Below the pieces are notes generated by a model. That model saw only the letters and a list, made by a program, of their open reading frames with translations, did not search any database and was not told the origin of the DNA. DNA of 32,049 nt from an uncultured Rubrobacteraceae bacterium (GTDB taxonomy: Bacteria > Actinomycetota > Rubrobacteria > Rubrobacterales > Rubrobacteraceae): contig CADCVG010000061.1 in the NCBI GenBank assembly GCA_902806075.1, forward strand, positions 1-32,049, written 5' to 3'. Both the position numbers and the translations under genes were made by a program. This document shows positions 24,854-30,868 of this stretch, piece by piece. Numbering within the stretch: the stretch's first letter is position 1; each line of letters opens with the position of its first letter.

Positions 24854-25382
24854 AGAGGCTAGTCTTCTCGGCAGGGATTATACGACGTTCGTGCCGGGCG
24901 TCCTCCTCCTCTTTGCTTGAGATACAAAGTTCGTTGTAAGCATCCTTTGCCGTAGAGTCGCGGCCCCGGGCGACGTCGCGCCGAGAAGCTCCGCCCGCGT
25001 GAAGGGGAATCTCTACGAGGAGATCCGAAGATGTTGTACTTTGTCCAGATCTAGCTGCGCGGCATTGCTCACTTCGTCACCCTTACAAGTCCTATACGTT
25101 GGCCTTTATGGGGCACTGTTTAACCACTATTCTACCGACGTTGCTGATCTTCGCGACATCTTCGCCCTGCCTGTCGAGTATTGCGAGGCTCCTCTCCATC
25201 TCCGCATCCTTCGGTTGCTTGTTCTTTTTGGCGCTTGAGATCAGCGGTAGCCGATCAAAAAATGAGGCTATGCCCATGAGTATCCACAACTTCTCGGGAC
25301 GCTGATAGAAAGTGGGTCCGCGAGCAAACCTGGATTCGCGCTTATGTCGACCAGAAGCAAGACGAACGTGTGCCTTACCGTA
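24854..25382. other. Low-information region, possibly decayed
   Basis: This 529-bp stretch is more AT-rich than its surroundings, especially at 25080-25300. One minus-strand ORF is listed separately at low confidence. No recognisable protein, RNA or repeat is seen. Being next to a tRNA gene, it could be the scar of an insertion, but no attachment-site duplication of the tRNA end was found by eye. Confidence 0.3.
25092..25289 (-). CDS. Doubtful 65-residue ORF
   Basis: It opens with a hydrophobic stretch (MWILMGIASFF, TTG start or the ATG four codons later) and continues with a charged part, KKNKQPKDAEMERSLAILD. No good ribosome-binding site is present and no family is recognised. The natural amino-acid composition is its only support; it may be a remnant. 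Confidence 0.2.
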   Translation of the reverse strand: MWILMGIASFFDRLPLISSAKKNKQPKDAEMERSLAILDRQGEDVAKISNVGRIVVKQCPIKANV

Positions 25383-26468
25383 CTATCGGCTCCGTATGTC
25401 GCTTCGAGGTTCTACATCGTCGTGCTCCTCCGTTCGACTGCCAGGGGTTTCGGGGGACGTTGTTCGTCTCGTTATGCTCTCCCGGTATTTGTCCTCGCCC
25501 AGGAACTTCTCCGCAGCGGTACGGCCCGATTCGAACAGCTTCAGCGCCCTCTCTTCCGAGAGATCGAACTCCGTAGTGCGTACTCCCAAAGTATCGATAG
25601 CGATAGTACGGTCGAAGTCGGATTCTTCTATGTAGAGGCGGTCGTGGGCCGCCATCATAGTGTCTACCAGGCTCCTCAAGTAAGCGACCACCGACAAGAC
25701 TCCACTGCGGGATCTCTCCGGCTGCGGCGGTCCTCCGGGGATGGGGGATCTCGGATCCTTCTCCACCAGCTTCAGACCGAAGGTGGGCCACTGCGGCTCT
25801 TCGGCATCGAAGAGCCAGACCGGGAAGTTCGATAGCATCCCACCGTCCACGATGAGGTGTTCCCTGCCCGTCTGCGCGTTGGCGAACTTTACCGGCTCGA
25901 AGAAGATCGGGATACTCATGCTCATGCGGACCGCCAGGGCTACGTTGAGGTCGTCCGGGTTTTCGATGCCGAGCTTGGGCGCGTCCCGGGGCAGGACCAG
26001 CAGGCGCCTCTCGGTCACGTCCGAGGCTATTACCTGCGCCTTGTAGCGGTATTTCAATTCGGCGTCTTCACGCCGCACCAGATCCCCAAAGGTTCTGATC
26101 CCCTTGGCCTCCAAGAGGTCGCGCATCCACACGAGGAAAGCCTCGCCTTCATAGATCCCCAGATCCTTCAGGACGCTCAGAGACCTTCCCGCCAGGGGGA
26201 TTCGATCCTCCCAGGCCTCGTCCTTGAAGTGATCGTAATCCAGTTCCCCGATGATCTTACGCAGCTCCGCGGAACTATACCCTGCGGCAATCAGCACGGC
26301 CACGATGGCACCAGCCGAGGCCCCGGCCATATTCTGAGGCTCGTAGCCCCGCTCCTCGAGGACGGAGAAGGCCCCAACCAGGGCGATCCCCTTCACCCCT
26401 CCGCCCTCGAACACCAGGTCCACGTATCTCTCGCGGTTCTCGCCTATCCCGGTCTCTTGTTCCACCAC
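25383..26468 (-). CDS. Patatin-like phospholipase
   Basis: The 361-residue protein hydrolyses acyl esters by a Ser-Asp dyad. The oxyanion loop is GGGVKG (residues 22-27), the nucleophile is Ser51 in GASAG, and the Asp is Asp208 in VDGG, as expected for bacterial patatins such as ExoU/RssA relatives. IRMSMSIPIFFEPV before the Asp is also typical. The C-terminal ~30 residues are charged and probably disordered. No signal peptide is seen. Start is GTG at 26468 (a second GTG follows), with GGAAGGAG 8 nt upstream. It could act in lipid turnover, or, given the neighbouring lysin and peptidase genes, in membrane damage; the latter is speculation. Confidence 0.85.
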   Translation of the reverse strand: MVEQETGIGENRERYVDLVFEGGGVKGIALVGAFSVLEERGYEPQNMAGASAGAIVAVLIAAGYSSAELRKIIGELDYDHFKDEAWEDRIPLAGRSLSVLKDLGIYEGEAFLVWMRDLLEAKGIRTFGDLVRREDAELKYRYKAQVIASDVTERRLLVLPRDAPKLGIENPDDLNVALAVRMSMSIPIFFEPVKFANAQTGREHLIVDGGMLSNFPVWLFDAEEPQWPTFGLKLVEKDPRSPIPGGPPQPERSRSGVLSVVAYLRSLVDTMMAAHDRLYIEESDFDRTIAIDTLGVRTTEFDLSEERALKLFESGRTAAEKFLGEDKYRESITRRTTSPETPGSRTEEHDDVEPRSDIRSR

Positions 26469-26864
26469 CGTGTCTACTCCTTCCGATGACTCGGGTAGGT
26501 CTCCTGACTCTTCTTCCCGGACAACCCTCGTCTCACCACCGTTCTTCAGAAACTCTTTCTCCCGGGCCGATGGCCCCTTCCAGCTATCCTGGCAGTGCGG
26601 TCCGGAAACGCTTACTATAGACCTCCTCGAAGACGAGTTGCAGTCGGATCAGGTTTAATCTGCCGGCGCAGACCGGACACAGGAAGCTCCCACGTCCTCC
26701 AAGAGGCGGCTCTTGTAGCCTTCCCGGTCGTCGAGGGCGAGGACGCAGCATACCAAGGGCTCGCTGACCGCCAGGTCCAACTCCTCCACCGGAGCCGCTG
26801 ACCGGGCTCGAGAGTACCTCTTGCTCGGAACCCTGCCAGGACTCAAGCGGGAAACCTCACGAAC
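26469..26864. other. Intergenic region upstream of the patatin gene
   Basis: This 396-bp gap between two minus-strand genes contains short open frames only. One on the minus strand (26655-26846) has a few cysteines (VCCVLALDD, GASCVR) but no convincing start or homology. No strong promoter is visible; the patatin gene has a good ribosome-binding site. Confidence 0.35.
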
Positions 26865-27353
26865 TCACGTTCCAGGTTGTCCCGGGGCTGATCCCGGAGG
26901 CTGTCCTGGAGGTCGCTCCAGAGTTGGTTCCGGAGTTGGTCCTGTAGATTGTCCTGGGGCTGACCCCGGAGCTGGCTCCGCAGGCCGGTCCGGAGCCGGT
27001 CCCGCAGGTCGCTCCGGAGTTGGTCCCGCAGGTTGCCCCGTGATCCGTTTGCCTTCGTGGGGAGGTAGCGCGGCGAGGGCCTTATTGGCTCTATCGTTTG
27101 CTCTCTCTATCGCTCCTTGTGTTTTGTCGGTCGTGTCACTACTAACCTTGATACCGAAATAAGCGCCAAGCACAGTGCCTATAACGGTGAATAGGGAGCT
27201 CAATGCCGTAGTTACCTCCGCGGCCTCCTCAAACAAATCTCTGAAGATCGCCATGGTCGCTACGAAAGCAATCAAGACTACGACAAAAGCAAGTGCCACA
27301 ACGTAGAACGCGTAGGGGCGGCCTGCCGTATCTGCTTCTCCTCTTCGGTCCAC
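26865..27353 (-). CDS. Two-TM membrane protein with Pro-rich repetitive tail
   Basis: I choose GTG 27353 because AAGAAGGGAG stands 7 nt upstream; a longer reading from 27401 has no ribosome-binding site. The 162 residues show a short N-terminus, TM1 (YAFYVVALAFVVVLIAF), TM2 (LSSLFTVIGTVLGAYFGI), a charged helix with a coiled-coil look (TDKTQGAIERANDRANKAL), then about 60 residues rich in Pro, Gly and Ala with GPxPxRP-like units. In DNA the tail is a degenerate tandem repeat near 26880-27040. I do not recognise a family. The size and two helices could suit a holin-like partner for the lysin upstream, but that rests on position only. Confidence 0.6.
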   Translation of the reverse strand: MDRRGEADTAGRPYAFYVVALAFVVVLIAFVATMAIFRDLFEEAAEVTTALSSLFTVIGTVLGAYFGIKVSSDTTDKTQGAIERANDRANKALAALPPHEGKRITGQPAGPTPERPAGPAPDRPAEPAPGSAPGQSTGPTPEPTLERPPGQPPGSAPGQPGT

Positions 27354-27489
27354 AGTTGCACTCCCTTCTTTGTCGGTTAAACACTCCAATAGTGCACTCA
27401 CGGCCGTTCGTTGTTCGGCGCGGTTTGTCAGCTGTACCGTAGGGTGTTGTTGGTGCTCCGCACGAAGAGCTTCAGCTTAGAGTCCGTGT

Positions 27490-27541
27490 GGGAGTGGGGA
27501 GTCCCCAGGTAATCTTGCCGCCGTGGGGACTACCCACTCCC
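27490..27541. terminator. Long intergenic hairpin, probable terminator
   Basis: GGGAGTGGGGAGTCCCCA (27490-27507) pairs with TGGGGACTACCCACTCCC (27524-27541), 17 of 18 bp matched, around a 16-nt loop. It lies downstream of the lysin gene on the minus strand. No T-run follows on either strand, so termination is likely but not certain; a processing site or other RNA structure is possible. Confidence 0.5.
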
Positions 27542-27614
27542 GCAAAGTCGTGCCGTCTATAGCTTGCTCAGCACCTCCATTCGTCACTTCCCTCTCACGC
27601 TCTTACTTACTCCT

Positions 27615-29000
27615 TTACAGGAAGGTGATGTGGATGTGGTTGTTATGCTGCGCATCGCTAGCGAGATCGTAATCGTGCCATTTCTCTAAGCCCCTTCCCG
27701 GGGTCCAGAGGTAGCCTTTGGAAAGGTACCAGAGAATATTCGGCGGGTTCGGGTCGTTAAAGAAGCGTTTGAGCACCTCGTCGTGCAGGTACCAATCCAG
27801 CGCATAGCCGCGTCCATCAGAGTCCCACACGTCGAGCGAGACGGCGTCGTATCTGTTGTCGTAGTTATCGGGGATCGGTGGATGGTTCCAGTAGGTGTTG
27901 ATGTAGATATCGTCAAACTCGGCCTCGACTTTATCTACGAGTGCCTTTACATCCTCACGCCAGTCGAAGCGGGTTGGATGTTGGTCCACGTACCATCCCG
28001 AACCGGGATGCCTCAGGCCCTTTTTGACCGGGGCCGGCTCGGCTGTGTTCGGACCGTATAGCCAGTGGCCGCTGTCAGTTCGGAAGACTGCGTCCTTGTA
28101 CGCGTCAGAGCAGAGGTAAGCGCCCGTTCCATCCACGATCCAACCCCGCGAATTACGTGAGACCCGAACCTGGTCGGACTCCTCGCCGTTCTCGGGTGCA
28201 GGACCGTCCTCGATGTCGGGAGCGTAGAACCAGCCTTCGGCGTTGGTATGCAAAGCCGCATCAGGCCGGTTAATGTAGCGGACAAAGGCACCGTTGGGTC
28301 GAGCAACGATCCAACCTTGGGGATCGCGATCCACAAGCAAGGTTTCGTACTCGGTTACGGGCTCCGCCGCGCCTGTTTCCTGAGTGCTCAGATCGAGATC
28401 ATCGGGGAGTACCTCTAGTGCCTTGTTGTAGTACGTAATCCTGTGATCGTAGCCATTCCACCCACCGTTGACGCCAACACACAGCGCATCTATGTCGCGT
28501 TCATCAGCGTAGAGGTTGAGGTTCGTCGGCCAGCCGTACAGCCCCCGATAATCGTTGCCTCGCTTCGTCCAGTACCAACCTGCAGACCTAAATCCGTTTC
28601 TGATCTGGTCGATGGAGAGCGGGTGAGGGCCCCCTATGAGGGTCGGGTTGTTAACTAGGTCGAGACCAAGATCCTCACCACAGGCCGTATGATTGCCTCT
28701 CCCGGTGATCTGTATCGGGCCGTGGCCCTTGAACCATCGGCCGTCGCCCTCATAGATGTTGCCAAGGTCCCGGCGCCACTCGTAGGCTGAGCCGTCAGCC
28801 AGTTCCTCCCAGTAGATAAGCTCACCCGACTCCGCCCCAAGTTGCGAGAGGAAACCTGCCACACGGTGCTTCGTGGTGATGTCGGACTCCTGGCAAGCAG
28901 AGATGAGGTAGGGCAGGTACTTTTCGGCCTGTTCCTTCGTAACCGTGTTGGGATCGGTGTAGATCGCTACGATATGTTCGGCAGTGAGGGTGCTAGCCAC
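27615..29000 (-). CDS. GH19-type lysin with repeats and C-terminal Zn-peptidase-like domain
   Basis: The 461-residue protein begins with a GH19/lysozyme-like domain (about 1-200): FLSQLGAESGELIYWEE contains likely catalytic Glu57, and GHGPIQITGRGNHTACGEDLG is the conserved substrate-cleft motif. Residues ~215-315 are two ~48-residue repeats (QGWIVARPNGAF ... GWFYAPD and RGWIVDGTGAYL ... HWLYGP), perhaps for wall binding. The C-terminal ~140 residues end in HNNHIHITF, like the zinc site of M15-type DD-peptidases. There is no signal peptide, as in phage endolysins. Start is GTG with AGGAAAGGAGA. A 36-codon ORF overlaps its start. It should cut peptidoglycan; release would need a partner or lysis. 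Confidence 0.78.
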   Translation of the reverse strand: MASTLTAEHIVAIYTDPNTVTKEQAEKYLPYLISACQESDITTKHRVAGFLSQLGAESGELIYWEELADGSAYEWRRDLGNIYEGDGRWFKGHGPIQITGRGNHTACGEDLGLDLVNNPTLIGGPHPLSIDQIRNGFRSAGWYWTKRGNDYRGLYGWPTNLNLYADERDIDALCVGVNGGWNGYDHRITYYNKALEVLPDDLDLSTQETGAAEPVTEYETLLVDRDPQGWIVARPNGAFVRYINRPDAALHTNAEGWFYAPDIEDGPAPENGEESDQVRVSRNSRGWIVDGTGAYLCSDAYKDAVFRTDSGHWLYGPNTAEPAPVKKGLRHPGSGWYVDQHPTRFDWREDVKALVDKVEAEFDDIYINTYWNHPPIPDNYDNRYDAVSLDVWDSDGRGYALDWYLHDEVLKRFFNDPNPPNILWYLSKGYLWTPGRGLEKWHDYDLASDAQHNNHIHITFL

Positions 29001-29103
29001 GGCTAAATCTCCTTTCCTGCACGAGAGCCTGCCCAGTGGTACTGTAGCGCTTCGCGACGCTGATCAGGGGTTTCCCCCCGATGCGGACTACGTAAGTCGT
29101 CAC
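28993..29103 (-). CDS. 36-codon ORF coupled to the lysin gene
   Basis: GTG at 29103 follows GAAAGGAGAC at ideal spacing. The peptide starts MTTYVVRIGGKPLISVAKRY and its TAG overlaps the first codons of the lysin by 8 nt, and the lysin's ribosome-binding site lies inside it. Translational coupling is likely. No family is recognised; the basic, partly hydrophobic peptide could be functional or a regulatory leader. Confidence 0.45.
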   Translation of the reverse strand: MTTYVVRIGGKPLISVAKRYSTTGQALVQERRFSRG

Positions 29104-29172
29104 GAGCGTCTCCTTTCTTCTGCTCTAGGGTAGGTACAAGTCGCCGAAGGATACAGCCATCGAATACCGTCG

Positions 29173-29223
29173 TTACGCCACCTTCAGCTCAAGGGTTCCG
29201 CTACGGATTTCCGCTTCAGCCAT
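29173..29223 (-). CDS. 16-codon ORF downstream of SARP-type repeats
   Basis: ATG at 29223 with GGAGAGGAG just upstream encodes MAEAEIRSGTLELKVA. Its promoter region and first codons resemble those of the 117-residue gene at 30278 (MADAER...), so it may be a duplicated start of that gene, now truncated, or a leader peptide for the lysin transcript. Confidence 0.35.
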   Translation of the reverse strand: MAEAEIRSGTLELKVA

Positions 29224-29266
29224 CGCTCCTCTCCAAACCGTTTTGCACGATCTTTCTAATGATTAG

Positions 29267-29305
29267 AGCAGAGGGCGATGAATTCCTAATGAATTGCCGA
29301 TGAAT
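29267..29305 (-). promoter_or_regulatory. Promoter with three 11-bp direct repeats (SARP-type box)
   Basis: On the plus strand CGATGAAT (29276), TAATGAAT (29287) and CGATGAAT (29298) are spaced exactly 11 bp; on the transcribed minus strand they read ATTCATCG-like. TCTGCT (29272-29267), three bases from the nearest repeat, aligns with TATGCT in the second copy and is the likely -10. SARP activators bind heptameric direct repeats at 11-bp spacing just upstream of the -10 box; one is encoded at 30869. Confidence 0.6.
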
Positions 29306-29364
29306 CGGGCGCAGGTAACACGTCAGAAAACCGCGAAGCGGTGGCTTTGACAACCGTTCGCCCT

Positions 29365-29928
29365 CTACGCGATCTGCACTGCCGCGGCCGCCCGGAAGCT
29401 CGGGGACCTCATCAACCACAAACAATCGGCCTTGGACAGCCAGCACCGTCCGTGATATCCCCACCCGTCGCCCCAAGAGTTGAAGAGCCTCAAGGAGCCC
29501 CACTTCGAGACCCCGCGGCAGAAGATCGCGTGGCCGCCCGTCTGACGCCCCGTGGGCCGGATGAACCCCTGGACGTCCGGACGGTACATGCCCTCATACC
29601 AGTCCATGCCGAGCATGATCCCACCCTTGTAGAGGAGCCACTTGTGGATCTCGTCGAAGGTCCGCGCCCAGGCATACTCCTTTATGAAGCCGCGCTCCCG
29701 AAGCACCTTGCACGCCGCGTTTACCGACGAGCCATCGTAGTTCTCACCCGGCCACTCGTCGAGCTGCTGGGCGCGTTTGTAAACCTCGAAGGCATAGTCG
29801 TTGCCTAACCTGCCCATTATGGGCTCCGCATTGAGGAAGTTGGTGGCCGAAAAACCTGTACAGGCGCCCTCCTGCCCCTGATCTAGAGGGGATCCGGTCC
29901 TCCAATACCTCTCTACCGGCGCCCTCAA
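29365..29928 (-). CDS. Papain-like (C1 family) cysteine peptidase
   Basis: The 187-residue protein starts at a TTG that overlaps the upstream stop as TTGA. It has the complete papain-type site: DQGQEGACTGFSATN with the oxyanion Gln and nucleophile Cys23, GGHAIFCRG with His133, and FNSWGDGWGYHG with Asn150. Thr follows the Cys where plant and animal enzymes have Trp, as in many bacterial relatives. No signal peptide or long propeptide is present in this reading frame. The upstream 117-residue ORF ends exactly here in another frame; a programmed frameshift that fuses the two is an alternative to re-initiation. The natural substrate is unknown; wall peptides or a partner protein are possible. 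Confidence 0.75.
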   Translation of the reverse strand: MRAPVERYWRTGSPLDQGQEGACTGFSATNFLNAEPIMGRLGNDYAFEVYKRAQQLDEWPGENYDGSSVNAACKVLRERGFIKEYAWARTFDEIHKWLLYKGGIMLGMDWYEGMYRPDVQGFIRPTGRQTGGHAIFCRGVSKWGSLRLFNSWGDGWGYHGRCWLSKADCLWLMRSPSFRAAAAVQIA

Positions 29929-30278
29929 CTGCGAATCGTTCCCGCGAGCTCGATGGTCCCGCCGAAGTCCGGCAGGTTGAGGCCCTCGACATGCGTGGCC
30001 AACGGGTGCTGCTCGACGGGGTTGTCCGATCCTTCTTCTCTGTCGGACACAAAGCCCAGCGGGTAATCCGATACCTTTAGCAGGTCGACGAGGTTCGAGG
30101 CCTGGCGAAAGCTCTCGACCCACTCCTCGTCCAGATCGACCGAGTAGGTGACCTGCATCCCTACCTGCCCCGGATGCACTTCTTCATAAGTGTCCATGAA
30201 CGGGCTCGCGTGGGCGACGTCCCGTTCCTCATAGGGCAGCTTGTGGCACGTCACCAAATATCTCTCCGCATCGGCCAT
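29925..30278 (-). CDS. 117-residue partner protein of the C1 peptidase
   Basis: It begins MADAERYLVTCHKLPYEERD after a very strong GGAGGAGGAG site. It has acidic composition, one Cys and no TM segment. Its stop overlaps the start of the cysteine peptidase by 4 nt (TTGA). I do not recognise the family. Position directly before a peptidase that lacks its own propeptide suggests an inhibitor, propeptide-like chaperone or substrate; a frameshifted N-terminal part of the same polypeptide is the other option. Four SARP-type repeats lie 55-95 bp upstream. Confidence 0.65.
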   Translation of the reverse strand: MADAERYLVTCHKLPYEERDVAHASPFMDTYEEVHPGQVGMQVTYSVDLDEEWVESFRQASNLVDLLKVSDYPLGFVSDREEGSDNPVEQHPLATHVEGLNLPDFGGTIELAGTIRS

Positions 30279-30323
30279 TGCTCCTCCTCTCCGAACCGCT
30301 TTGCAACACCTTTTGGTGATCAG

Positions 30324-30373
30324 AGCATAGAGCGATGATTTGCCGATGAATCCGAGATGAATTTTGGATGAGT
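30324..30373 (-). promoter_or_regulatory. Promoter with four 11-bp direct repeats (SARP-type box)
   Basis: On the plus strand CGATGATT (30333), CGATGAAT (30344), AGATGAAT (30355) and GGATGAGT (30366) are spaced exactly 11 bp. TATGCT (30329-30324, minus strand) lies three bases from the nearest repeat and is the likely -10. The layout and distance to the start codon match the copy at 29267-29305. The SARP/BTAD protein encoded immediately upstream is the expected activator. Confidence 0.65.
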
Positions 30374-30868
30374 CGACATGGTTCTCTCCAAGGCCGTGCC
30401 CCTGCCGGGGCCGGTATCAAAATGCTCCCGTTGAAGGCCGTCGGACGGACCGCCACGAGCCGGGCGCCGATCAGAAATTCGCAGGCTCTCTGGGAGAGCG
30501 TCCGCGAGCGAACCGTGCACGAGCCAAAGGCCTGGATGTGAGAACGGTGGTGGTGGAGTTGGCAGCGGCAGGTACGGAGGACATTGTAAAGGCGAGCGAC
30601 CTGGTAGGAGAGGTGGTAACGGGTCCCGCCTTTATGTTGCGACCCACGACCGCGGACCAGCTCGTAATTATCTCGGTGCTGTCGTTGCGTAGAGGCGAAT
30701 CGTCCGCATAGAGGGGTTTTATGTCTGCCAGGTCGTTGAAGGTGCCTGACTCCACCGCCCTCCGCACCCTGGACATGAAGTCGGCGAGAGAGAAGAAGTC
30801 CTGCGCTTTCGCATGCGCCGGCAGCCCGAGGCCCGACGAATCGGCGCGATTTTCAGAGAATTATGCCT
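30374..30868. other. Intergenic region after the SARP gene
   Basis: This 495-bp stretch has open frames on both strands. The most protein-like is minus-strand 30471-30776 (MSRVRRAVESGTFNDLADIK ...), open to just after the SARP stop codon, but without a ribosome-binding site and losing character after about 60 residues. It may be a decayed gene. No hairpin terminator is evident. Confidence 0.35.
30471..30776 (-). pseudogene. Possible gene remnant
   Basis: The first ~60 codons (ATG 30776) look like real protein, with FFSLADF continuing the same frame upstream to a stop near 30864, and DIKPLYADDSPLRND in the middle. The remaining part is Ser/Thr/Arg-rich and less convincing. No start site with a ribosome-binding site is available, so a decayed fragment is the best reading. 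Family not recognised. Confidence 0.2.

Noticed and set aside
24854-25382. Integration site of a mobile element next to tRNA-Ser
   Set aside because: No integrase gene and no duplicated tRNA 3' end was found by eye; AT-richness alone is not enough.
26880-27040. Short repeats that could suggest a CRISPR array
   Set aside because: The units are short, degenerate and in frame with Pro-rich coding sequence; there are no uniform repeats with unique spacers.
30538-30711. Plus-strand ORF with a natural-looking sequence (RTVVVELAAAGTEDIVKASD ...)
   Set aside because: It has no ribosome-binding site or family resemblance and overlaps an equally plausible minus-strand frame; neither can be preferred.
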